Shown in pieces: positions 54,349-61,740 of a stretch of 64,000 bases of DNA. Both the position numbers and the translations under genes were made by a program. The first letter of the stretch is position 1. The number at the start of each line of letters is the position of its first letter. The notes under the pieces were generated by a model, which was not told where the DNA came from, made no database searches, and worked only from the letters and a program-made list of their open reading frames with translations. Source of the stretch: Halarchaeum grantii (lineage in GTDB: Archaea > Halobacteriota > Halobacteria > Halobacteriales > Halobacteriaceae); contig NZ_BMPF01000006.1 in NCBI RefSeq assembly GCF_014647455.2, forward strand, positions 1 through 64,000. Reading direction: 5' to 3'.

Positions 54349-55281
54349 TTCCCCTCGAATCTCCGCCGCGAGCTGTTCGGTCGCCTTTCGGACGGCTTCG
54401 TCGCTCGACTGGCTCGGACGCCAGCCGAGCGCGTCGAGTTTCTCGATGCTGAGACGCATCTTCGGCACGTCGCCCGTCCAGCCGCGCGACCCGCCCGTGT
54501 ACTCGTACGCCGGGTCGACGTCGAGGACGTCCGCGACGACGTCCGCGATGCGGTTCACGGACGTCGTCGTCTTCGTCCCGAGGTTGTACGTGTTCACGTC
54601 CGCGTCGGCGTTCTCGACGACGTACTCGATGGCCTCGACGCACTCCTCGACGTGCATGTAGGACTTCTGCTGGCGGCCGTCGCCGAGGATTTCGAGCGTC
54701 TCCGGGTCGTCGAGGAGTTTCTCGATGAAGTCCGGGATGACGGTGCCGCGCTGGCGCGGCCCGACGATGTTCGCGAACCGGAACGTCCACACCCGGAAGT
54801 CGTAGGAGTGCCCGTAGACGGAGAGCAGGCCCTCGTCGGCGAGTTTGCTCGCGCCGTAGATGCTGATGGGTTCGAGGGGCGCGTAGTCCTCCGGCGTCGG
54901 CATCGGCGCCTCACCGTACACCGTCGAGGAGGACGTGAACGCGATCTTCGAGGCGCCGACCGCCTCCATGCGTTCGAGGACGTTGTACGTCATCTCCTGG
55001 TTCTCCTCGAAAAGCGTGCGGTCGTCGTCGAAGTTCGTGTCCGTGTACGCCGCGAAGTGGAAGACGATATCGGTGTCCTCGGGGATGGCGTCCGCGACGG
55101 CGTCCTCGTCCAGCAGGTCCGCCTCGACGAACTCGACGCCGTCGGGAACGGCCTCGCGCGACCCCTTCGAGAGGTCGTCGACGCCGACGACGCGGTTCTC
55201 CCCGCGGAGGCGCGCCGCGAGGTGTGAACCGACGAGGCCGGCCACGCCCGTGACGACCACTGTCCTGTCTGTCAGGTCCAT
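54331..55281 (-). CDS. NAD-dependent epimerase/dehydratase
   Basis: A 316-residue extended short-chain dehydrogenase of the UDP-glucose 4-epimerase type. Motifs are VVVTGVAGLVGSHLAARL (G-x2-G-x2-G, about 8-25), the FAAYTDT segment, SSSTVYGEA with catalytic Ser/Thr near 118, and YGASK with the catalytic Tyr/Lys near 142. GPRQRGTVIPDFIEKLL is typical for sugar-nucleotide epimerases. It may serve surface glycan or S-layer glycosylation. Divergent from an aldo/keto reductase gene. Confidence 0.88.
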   Translation of the reverse strand: MDLTDRTVVVTGVAGLVGSHLAARLRGENRVVGVDDLSKGSREAVPDGVEFVEADLLDEDAVADAIPEDTDIVFHFAAYTDTNFDDDRTLFEENQEMTYNVLERMEAVGASKIAFTSSSTVYGEAPMPTPEDYAPLEPISIYGASKLADEGLLSVYGHSYDFRVWTFRFANIVGPRQRGTVIPDFIEKLLDDPETLEILGDGRQQKSYMHVEECVEAIEYVVENADADVNTYNLGTKTTTSVNRIADVVADVLDVDPAYEYTGGSRGWTGDVPKMRLSIEKLDALGWRPSQSSDEAVRKATEQLAAEIRGERDADR

Positions 55282-55438
55282 AGCGACTCGTGCGCGAGAC
55301 GGCGCAAGTGTCTTTCCCTTCGGTGGACGAGCGGGCCGCGCCGGCCCGCGACGGCACGCATCGCGGGAGTCGTCCCACTCGCCACCATCGGTTCCGGTTC
55401 CTCCCGATTATTTACCTTCGACCGTCGTGGGTGTCGGC

Positions 55439-56395
55439 ATGGAGGAAGTCCCCCTCGGAACGACCGGCGAGACCGTGAGCCCGCTCTGCCTCGGGACCAT
55501 GTACTTCGGGAGCCGGACCGACCCGGAGACGTCGCGCGCGCTCCTCGACACCTACTACGAGGCCGGCGGGCGGTTCCTCGACACCGCCAACATCTACGCG
55601 ACGTGGGTCGAGGGCTACGACGAGCCGGAGAGCGAACCCCTGCTCGGCGAGTGGATGACCGAGCGCGACAACCGCGACGACATCTTCCTCGCGACGAAGG
55701 TCGGCTTCGAGTACGGCGACGTCCCGAAGTCACTCGACCCGGACGTCATCGAGCGCGAGGTCGAGAAGAGCCTCGACCGACTCGACACCGACTACATCGA
55801 CCTCCTGTACGCGCACGTCGACGACCGCGACACGCCGCTCGCGGAGACGATGGCGGCCTTCGACCGACTCGTCGAGTCCGGGAAAGTACGACACATCGGC
55901 GCGAGCAACTACTACGGGTGGCGGCTCGCGCGCGCCAACACCATCGCCGAGGAGCGCGGACTGACGCCGTTCAGTTGCGTCCAGCCCCGCTTCTCCTACC
56001 TCACTCCGCACCGCAACTCCGACTTCGAGCGCCAGCGTCCCGCGACCGACGAATCCGTCACCTACTGCGACGACAACGACCTCACGATGCTGCCCTACTC
56101 GCCGCTCCTCGGGGGGTGTTACGGCCGGGCGGACAAGCGCATCCCGGAGCGCTACGTCACCACCGAGAACCGCCTGAAGATGGACGCCGTCGCGGACGTC
56201 GCCGAGCGACACGACGTCTCCGGCAACCAGGTCGTCCTCGCGTGGCTCACCCAGCGCGACCCGCCGACCGTGCCCGTCGTCGGCTGTAGCACCGTCGAGC
56301 AACTCGAGGAGAACCTCGCCGCCCTCGACGTCGACCTCGACGAACGCGACTTCGAGCGCCTCGACGGCATCGAGACGCTCGGCGGCCTCCACTAA
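55439..56395 (+). CDS. Aldo/keto reductase
   Basis: A 318-residue AKR barrel protein. The catalytic residues are D and Y in LDTANIYATW (about 47-56), K in LATKVGFEYG and H in LLYAHVDDRD. Its C-terminal VPVVGCSTVEQLEENL is the cofactor loop. The sequence lies closer to the YajO/Tas-like branch than the other two AKRs. A GATTATTTACC box is about 28 bases upstream of the chosen ATG. Its stop abuts directly the stop of the convergent epimerase. Confidence 0.9.
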   Translation: MEEVPLGTTGETVSPLCLGTMYFGSRTDPETSRALLDTYYEAGGRFLDTANIYATWVEGYDEPESEPLLGEWMTERDNRDDIFLATKVGFEYGDVPKSLDPDVIEREVEKSLDRLDTDYIDLLYAHVDDRDTPLAETMAAFDRLVESGKVRHIGASNYYGWRLARANTIAEERGLTPFSCVQPRFSYLTPHRNSDFERQRPATDESVTYCDDNDLTMLPYSPLLGGCYGRADKRIPERYVTTENRLKMDAVADVAERHDVSGNQVVLAWLTQRDPPTVPVVGCSTVEQLEENLAALDVDLDERDFERLDGIETLGGLH

Positions 56396-57283
56396 TCAGG
56401 CGAACGACGGGCCGTCTATGTCCTCGCCCTCGGCGTCGCGCCACGAGTGGGTGGGCGTCCATCCGAGCATCGACTCGGCCTTCGACGTCGAGTACGCGGA
56501 CTCGTCGCCCGCGAGTTCGACGCGCTCGGGGAGCGCGCCGTAGCCCGCCTCGACGGCCGTCGCGGTGTCGACGCCGAGGAAGTTGTCGGCGGCGAACGCG
56601 TTGAACACCTCGTGGCCGTCGAACGCCGCATCGAGCGCCGCCTCGACCAGCGAGACGACGTCGCGGATGTCGATGTACGACCAGAGGTTCCCGAAGCGCG
56701 GCGCGCTCTCCACGTCGAATGACTCCCGGAACGGCGTGATCTGATAGTCGCCGGGGTACTGAATCCACGAGGGCCGAATCGACGCGACGGAGACGCCGAA
56801 CGCGTTCGTCACGCGCTCGGCCGCCGCCTCGCCCGCGAGCTTCGACGTCTCGTAGCCGTTCCACGGGCGCGTTTCGTGGGTCTCGTCGACCGGGAGATAG
56901 TCGGGGAGTCGCGGCTCCGGCCAGTGCGTCCCGTAGACCGTCTCGCTCGACGCCCAGACGACGTCCGCACCGGCCCGACCCGCCGCTTCGAGCGTGTGGA
57001 ACGTGCTCAGCGCGTTGTTCTCGTAGACGCGGCCGCCCGCGTGGTCCTCCTCGTGCGGGATGTTTCCGAAGTGAACGACGTGCGACGGGTCGGCGTCGAG
57101 CACCGTCTCGAACACCTCGCCCTGCTCGGTGAGGTCCACCGCCCGGAAGTCCACGCCATCGACGTCCTGGTCGTCGGGGAGGCACCGGTCGAGCGCGACG
57201 ACGGCGTACTCCGCACGGAGCGAATCGACGATCCAACTGCCGGAGCCACCGAGCGCACCGGTGACGACGACTGTCTCTGTCAC
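56396..57283 (-). CDS. NAD(P)-dependent epimerase, second copy
   Basis: A 295-residue extended SDR. VVVTGALGGSGSWIVDSL is the nucleotide loop, SSETVYGTHW the Ser/Thr site (about 113) and YETSKLAGEAAA the catalytic Tyr/Lys (about 143). IRPSWIQYPGDYQ and SYIDIRDVV follow. It is only distantly related to the epimerase at 54.3 kb. The GTG at 57283 is chosen because GATATAAC stands 22-29 bases ahead on its strand; the longer frame is unsupported. Substrate unknown. Confidence 0.85.
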   Translation of the reverse strand: MTETVVVTGALGGSGSWIVDSLRAEYAVVALDRCLPDDQDVDGVDFRAVDLTEQGEVFETVLDADPSHVVHFGNIPHEEDHAGGRVYENNALSTFHTLEAAGRAGADVVWASSETVYGTHWPEPRLPDYLPVDETHETRPWNGYETSKLAGEAAAERVTNAFGVSVASIRPSWIQYPGDYQITPFRESFDVESAPRFGNLWSYIDIRDVVSLVEAALDAAFDGHEVFNAFAADNFLGVDTATAVEAGYGALPERVELAGDESAYSTSKAESMLGWTPTHSWRDAEGEDIDGPSFA

Positions 57284-57436
57284 ACTCCGAGAACACGAAG
57301 GCGGGATATAACGGTTCAGCTCACCCACCCGGATCGCCGCCGCCGGGGACGGTGTACACACAGCGCATTCGGAGCGGGCGACGCACGCGCCACGCGTTCC
57401 GTAAGCCGTTACCCGGCGGGTCGCGAACGCCGACAC

Positions 57437-58000
57437 ATGCAGGGCGAACACGACGTCGTGGTCTGCCGGCTCGGCCACCGGCCCGGCCGCGACGAGCGCA
57501 TGACGACTCACGTCGGACTGACGGCGCGCGCACTCGGCGCTGACCGCGTCGTCTTCCCGAAGAACGCCGGGCAGTCCCTCGAGACCGTTCGGGACATAAC
57601 GACGAGATTCGGCGGCCCCTTCGAGGCCGAACTCGACGGCGAACAGGGGGCGCTCATCCGCGACTGGGAAGGCGCGGTCGTCCACCTCACGATGTACGGC
57701 GAGCGCGTCCAAGACGTCGAGGGCGAAGTGCGTGAGGCGCACGCCGGCGAACCGCTCCTGGTCGTCGTCGGCGGCGAGAAGGTCCCCTTCGAGGTGTACG
57801 ACCACGCGGACTGGAACGTCGGCGTGACGAACCAGCCCCACTCGGAAGTCGCCGGCCTCGCCGTCTTCCTCGACCGCCTCTTCGACGGCCGCGAACTCGA
57901 GCGCGAGTGGGCGGACGCAGAGCAGGTCGTCCTCCCCGAGGAGACGGGCAAGACCGTCGTCTCGCCGGAGGAGCTAGAGGAGTCGGAACGGGACGAGTAA
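57437..58000 (+). CDS. trm56: tRNA (cytidine(56)-2'-O)-methyltransferase aTrm56
   Basis: A 187-residue SPOUT-class methyltransferase that makes the archaea-specific Cm56 in the tRNA T loop. Typical segments are VVVCRLGHRPGRDERMTTHV at 7-26 (R and H rich), HLTMYGERVQD near 78, VVVGGEKVPFEVY (the knotted SAM-binding site, about 109), and NVGVTNQPHSEVAGLAVFLD. The 3' end overlaps the convergent membrane gene by 27 bases, which is unusual in this window. Confidence 0.93.
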   Translation: MQGEHDVVVCRLGHRPGRDERMTTHVGLTARALGADRVVFPKNAGQSLETVRDITTRFGGPFEAELDGEQGALIRDWEGAVVHLTMYGERVQDVEGEVREAHAGEPLLVVVGGEKVPFEVYDHADWNVGVTNQPHSEVAGLAVFLDRLFDGRELEREWADAEQVVLPEETGKTVVSPEELEESERDE

Positions 58001-58567
58001 CCGCGCGCCGAAGCGCGCCGGGACGTCGGCGAGCGCCGGCCGCCGTGCGCGCTCGGCGAGGCGGTAGCGGCCCGCCGACGCCCGCTCGACGACGCCGCGC
58101 TCGGTCAGTGCGTCGAGCGCGCGCCGGACGCGGGCGGGCGAGCGGTCGAGGTCGGCGGCGACGTTCGCGGGCCGCCGCGGTCCCGCGCGGAGTTCGCGGA
58201 GGAGTTCGCCGGAGAGGGCCGCCTCGACGCCGGCGGCGGTGTCGCGCTCGCTCGCGGCGTCGGCCCCAACGGCGTGCGCGACGGCGTCGAGCAGGAACCA
58301 CGCGACACTCGGGAGCGCCACCGCGAGGAACCAGACGGCACCGGCGGCGATGGCGAGTCCCGCGAACGCGAGGAGCGCGCCGGCGAGCGCGAGCTGGCGG
58401 ACCACCACCGGGTGGCCGTAGCGCTCCCCGGCGAGTTCGGCGGCGTTCACCCCGAGGACGACGAGTGAGACGGCGAGCCCGAGCGCGAGGTCGAACCCGA
58501 CCACGTACGCGAACCCGCCGAGGACGACGGCCTCGGCGGCGCGCCACCCGAGCGTTCGCGTCGGCAT
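57974..58567 (-). CDS. Membrane protein with C-terminal winged helix
   Basis: A 197-residue protein. Three to four hydrophobic helices occupy residues 10-110 (EAVVLGGFAYVVGFDLALGL, LALAGALLAFAGLAIAAGAV). The rest contains an ArsR/MarR-like winged helix (LRELRAGPRRPANVAADLDR, ARVRRALDALTERGVVERAS). Such proteins may sense a membrane signal and regulate transcription; this is inference. The start at ATG 58567 is likely. Its last 27 bases are antisense to the end of trm56. Confidence 0.72.
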   Translation of the reverse strand: MPTRTLGWRAAEAVVLGGFAYVVGFDLALGLAVSLVVLGVNAAELAGERYGHPVVVRQLALAGALLAFAGLAIAAGAVWFLAVALPSVAWFLLDAVAHAVGADAASERDTAAGVEAALSGELLRELRAGPRRPANVAADLDRSPARVRRALDALTERGVVERASAGRYRLAERARRPALADVPARFGARLLVPFRLL

Positions 58568-58624
58568 CACGCGTCCTTCGGCGCGTCGAGCGAAAAGCCC
58601 GGCGGTCGCTCCGCGGCGCGACGC

Positions 58625-58789
58625 CCTCGCTAGCGCTCGGTTGCCGCGTGGCCCGTCACTCACGGGTCACTCCCGCTAGTCGTTCCCCGTTCGTGTGTCC
58701 CGATACCTCACTTCGCTCGGCTCACGGGTCGCTTCGCTCCCCGTTCGCTCTGAACGCGGCGACCTCGCTAGCGCTCGGTTGCCGCGTGG
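58625..58789. repeat. 28-bp direct repeat forming CTAG-core hairpins
   Basis: A 28-bp sequence (CCTCGCTAGCGCTCGG onward to GTGGC) occurs exactly at 58625-58652 and 58763-58790. The second copy sits in an 11-bp stem (58754-58764 with 58777-58787, one G-U pair) around the loop TCGCTAGCGCTC. The first copy has a similar stem with two mismatches. Between them CTCACGGGTC and CCCCGTTCG are also repeated. The 271-base gap before tfe holds these repeats and the tfe promoter and no convincing gene. Confidence 0.7.
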
Positions 58790-58803
58790 CTCGTACCCGA
58801 TGG

Positions 58804-58810
58804 TATTAAG
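58804..58810 (+). promoter_or_regulatory. TATA box of tfe
   Basis: TATTAAG, about 30 bases before the ATG at 58839. Confidence 0.6.
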
Positions 58811-58838
58811 GGTCGTTCGGCCCCGAGTTTCACGTATC

Positions 58839-59354
58839 ATGGCTTTCGAGGGGATGTTGGAGGACCCAGTCGTACAGAAATACCTCCACGAGCTTGTCGG
58901 CCCGAAGGGGATGCCGGTCGCGGCGGCGCCCCCGGACGGGGAGGTGACGGACGAGGAACTCGCGGAGCGATTGGACCTCGAGTTGAACGACGTGCGCCGG
59001 GCGCTGTTCATCCTCTACGAGAACGACCTCGCGACCTATCGGCGGGTGCGCGACGAGGACTCCGGGTGGCTCACCTACCTCTGGACGTTCCGCTACGAGA
59101 ACATCCCGTCGAACCTCCACGACGAGATGAAGCGCCTCCACGAGGCACTCGAGGAGCGCCGCGAGTACGAGCGCGACAACGAGTTCTACCTCTGCGAGGT
59201 GGACTCCATTCGCTTCGAGTTCGGCGAGGCGATGGACTTCGGCTTCGAGTGTCCCGAGTGCGGGTCGCCGCTCGAGGCGATGGGGAACGACGAGATGCGC
59301 GAAGCGATCGACGAGCGCCTCGAGAACCTCGAGTCGGAACTGGGTATCGCCTGA
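58839..59354 (+). CDS. tfe: Transcription factor E, alpha subunit
   Basis: A 171-residue homologue of TFIIE-alpha that helps open promoters. The N-terminal winged helix runs to about 90 (VTDEELAERLDLELNDVRRA), an ERREYERDNEFYLC linker follows, and the zinc ribbon is at about 126-150. The second Cys pair (FECPECGSPL) is present, but the first pair reads LCEVDS, so one canonical ligand is Asp. DUF2110 and a lipoprotein gene follow with minimal spacing, as usual for the tfe locus. Confidence 0.93.
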   Translation: MAFEGMLEDPVVQKYLHELVGPKGMPVAAAPPDGEVTDEELAERLDLELNDVRRALFILYENDLATYRRVRDEDSGWLTYLWTFRYENIPSNLHDEMKRLHEALEERREYERDNEFYLCEVDSIRFEFGEAMDFGFECPECGSPLEAMGNDEMREAIDERLENLESELGIA

Positions 59355-60029
59355 ATGGTCGTCCTCGCAACCAAGCTCTACGTCGAGGGCGACGCCCGCG
59401 AGCGCGCGCTCGACTCGCTGCGCTCGCTCGTCGGGAACGCGCTCGGCGACCTCGACGTCGACTTCGACGTCGGCCTCCGCGACGACGACTTCCCGTCCGT
59501 GACCGTCACCGGCGACGACGAGCGGGTGGCGCGCAACGTCCTCCGCGAGGAGTGGGGCGCGATCACGCCGACGTTCGATGACGGCGAGACCTACACCGGC
59601 ACGCTCGAGGCGTGGGACGCTGAGGGCTTCGTTCTCGACGCCGGGGAGGACGTCCGGATCCCGGCGGACGGCCTCGGCCTCGGTCCGGGGTCGCCCGAGC
59701 AGGTACGCACGCGCTTCGGACTCGTCCAGCACATACCCTTAGAGTTCGTCTACGACGAGGAGTCGGGCCACGAACTCGCCGACGCGACGCGCGACCGGCT
59801 CTTCGAGTGGACGCGCGCGGAGACGGGGCGGGTGAACGTGAACTCGGCGACGCGGGCCGAAGTGCGTGCGACGGTGAACCGCGCGGGGCACGCCCGCGAC
59901 ATCGTCACCGTCGAGCGCCTCGGCCTCCTCGAGCAGAGCATCGTCTGCCGGGAGGAGACGGATCCGCCCGGCCTGCTCGCGAGCATCGGGCAGTACGTGC
60001 CGGCGGAACTGCTCTGCGTGGTCCCCTGA
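59355..60029 (+). CDS. DUF2110 family protein
   Basis: A 224-residue archaeal protein that stands next to tfe; here its ATG follows the tfe stop without any gap. The N terminus TKLYVEGDARERALDSLRSL and the middle GTLEAWDAEGFVLDAGEDVR are characteristic. No membrane segment is seen. The linkage to tfe suggests a role tied to transcription or RNA, but none is proven. Confidence 0.85.
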   Translation: MVVLATKLYVEGDARERALDSLRSLVGNALGDLDVDFDVGLRDDDFPSVTVTGDDERVARNVLREEWGAITPTFDDGETYTGTLEAWDAEGFVLDAGEDVRIPADGLGLGPGSPEQVRTRFGLVQHIPLEFVYDEESGHELADATRDRLFEWTRAETGRVNVNSATRAEVRATVNRAGHARDIVTVERLGLLEQSIVCREETDPPGLLASIGQYVPAELLCVVP

Positions 60030-60031
60030 GC

Positions 60032-60766
60032 ATGCGACGGCGCTGGCTCCTCGTCGCGCTCGCCGTCGTCGCGCTCGCGGCGGGCGCCGGCTGTCTCGGC
60101 TCGGGCACGGTGAGCGACCAGCAACTCGCGCAGAACGCGACCTACGACTGGAACGCCACCGAGGAGGCGAACGCGTCGGTCGTCGTGAACGCGACCGGCG
60201 GGAGCTATCAGGCGGTGCTGAACGTCACCGGGTCGAACGAGAGCGAACTGCGCTTCTCGCAGTCGAGCACGTTCACCGGCGACCAGCCCGTGCCGATCGC
60301 CGCCGTCCAGTTCCGCTACCCGAACGGGACGGTCGTGAACGCCTCCGCGATCAGCGTCTCCGAGGGGCGGGACGCCGTGACGGTGACGCCTCCGAGCGAG
60401 AACGGGACGTTCGCGTACACGGCGCCGATGGGGTCGCGCTCGCTCGGCGTGCCGGTCGTCCTCTCCGGGGCCTCCCACGAGGTCGTCCTTCCGGACGGGA
60501 TGCGCGCGAACCTCCCCGTGTTCGGGCAGGTGAGTCCGAGCGGCTACGAGCGCACCGTCGTCGACGACCGCACGCGTCTCCGCTGGTCGTCGGTGGACGC
60601 GAACCAGCTCAGCGTCCGGTACTACCTCGAGCGTGACGTCTACCTCTTCGCGGGGCTCGTCGCGCTCGCGGCGCTGGTCGCGGTCGGCGGCGTCGTCTAC
60701 TTCCGCCTCCAGATACGCCGCCTCGAACGCGAGCGCGAGGAGAGCGGCCTCGACGTGAACGAGTAA
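60032..60766 (+). CDS. Lipoprotein with C-terminal membrane helix
   Basis: A 244-residue exported protein: RRRWLLVALAVVALAAGAGC is a signal with lipobox (Cys about 21), the external domain is beta-rich and has many N-x-S/T sequons (NATYDWNATEEANASVVV), and a C-terminal helix (about 205-230, FAGLVALAALVAVGGVVYF) precedes a charged tail. It resembles DUF5803. It starts two bases after the DUF2110 stop and completes the tfe operon. Confidence 0.8.
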   Translation: MRRRWLLVALAVVALAAGAGCLGSGTVSDQQLAQNATYDWNATEEANASVVVNATGGSYQAVLNVTGSNESELRFSQSSTFTGDQPVPIAAVQFRYPNGTVVNASAISVSEGRDAVTVTPPSENGTFAYTAPMGSRSLGVPVVLSGASHEVVLPDGMRANLPVFGQVSPSGYERTVVDDRTRLRWSSVDANQLSVRYYLERDVYLFAGLVALAALVAVGGVVYFRLQIRRLEREREESGLDVNE

Positions 60767-60850
60767 CCGTCGCGCCACGCGCGACGACGGTGCGAGTGGC
60801 GCGTCGCCGTCGACGGCGATTTTTTGAGTGGGTGACGACTACGCACCCGT

Positions 60851-61534
60851 ATGGACGTCGCAGTGTTGACGGTCGGTGACGAACTCCTCGCGGGCGACAC
60901 CACGAACACGAACGCGGCGTGGCTCGGCCGCCGCCTCACGGAGCGCGGCGCGACGGTGCGCCGGACGGTCGTCGTCCCGGACGACGTCGAGGTCATCGCG
61001 GCGGACGTCCGCGAGCTCGCCGAGCGCTACGACGCCGTCCTCGTCACCGGCGGGTTGGGGCCGACGCACGACGACGTGACGATGGACGGTGTCGCGGCGG
61101 CGTTCGAGCGCGAGATGGGCGAGCATCCGGACGCGCTCACGTGGTTCGCCGAGCACGGGACCTACTCGCGCGCCGACCTCACCGAGGGGACGACCCACCT
61201 CCCCGAGGGCGCCCGATTGCTCCCGAACGACGAGGGCGTCGCGCCGGGCGCGGTGGTGGAGAACTGCTACGTGCTCCCGGGCGTGCCCGGGGAGATGAAG
61301 GCGATGTTCGAGCGCGTCGCCGGGGAGTTCGCGGGCGAGACGCGCCACGTCGAAGTCGTCCGCGCGGACGAGCCGGAGAGCGCGCTCGTCGAGCGGATCG
61401 AGGGCGTCCGCGAGCGCTTCGACGTCACTGTCGGGAGCTATCCCGGCGACGGCGTCCGACTCAAGCTACAGGGGTCGGACGCGGCGACGGTGCGCGAGGC
61501 CGCCGAGTGGTTGCGCGAGCGGGTCGAGCGCTAG
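60851..61534 (+). CDS. CinA-like molybdopterin-binding domain protein
   Basis: A 227-residue protein of the MoCF_biosynth/CinA N-domain type. It has LTVGDELLAGDTTNTNAAWL (about 6-25) and VLVTGGLGPTHDDVTMDGVA (about 64-83), and lacks the NMN-deamidase C domain. VLPGVPGEMKAMFE is typical. It may act on ADP-ribose or pyridine nucleotides; the exact reaction is unknown. Its stop shares CTAG with a convergent 36-codon gene. Confidence 0.88.
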   Translation: MDVAVLTVGDELLAGDTTNTNAAWLGRRLTERGATVRRTVVVPDDVEVIAADVRELAERYDAVLVTGGLGPTHDDVTMDGVAAAFEREMGEHPDALTWFAEHGTYSRADLTEGTTHLPEGARLLPNDEGVAPGAVVENCYVLPGVPGEMKAMFERVAGEFAGETRHVEVVRADEPESALVERIEGVRERFDVTVGSYPGDGVRLKLQGSDAATVREAAEWLRERVER

Positions 61535-61641
61535 CGGACGGCGTACGCCCACCAGGCGCCGGCGATGACGAGGCCGAGGACGAGGACGATCCAACTGTAC
61601 GCGCCCGTCGAGAGGGGCGCTTCCGCGAGGGGTACGAACAT
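61531..61641 (-). CDS. 36-residue single-pass membrane peptide
   Basis: The frame encodes MFVPLAEAPLSTG, then a membrane helix (SWIVLVLGLVIAGAWWAYA) and a positive end (VR). A GGTTAAGG box lies about 30 bases before the ATG on its strand, and its stop overlaps that of the cinA-like gene in the CTAG geometry used by other real pairs here. Both facts favour a real gene in spite of the size. Function unknown. Confidence 0.65.
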   Translation of the reverse strand: MFVPLAEAPLSTGAYSWIVLVLGLVIAGAWWAYAVR

Positions 61642-61710
61642 ACTCCCGGGTTCTGCGGGCGCGCCCTTAACCGTTACACATGTCCGCGCCGACGGTGGTG
61701 GTCGAACGGC

Positions 61711-61717
61711 CTATAGG
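61711..61717 (+). promoter_or_regulatory. TATA box of the ATP-NAD kinase gene
   Basis: CTATAGG, about 28 bases before ATG 61741, supports that start over the GTG at 61720. Confidence 0.55.
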
Positions 61718-61740
61718 CGGTGCGCGTGAACCCCCGACAG

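Noticed and set aside
58620-58800. Coding extension of tfe or of the membrane winged-helix gene into the repeat region
   Set aside because: The added residues come from the repeated DNA and lie outside both domains; the TATA box of tfe falls behind them.
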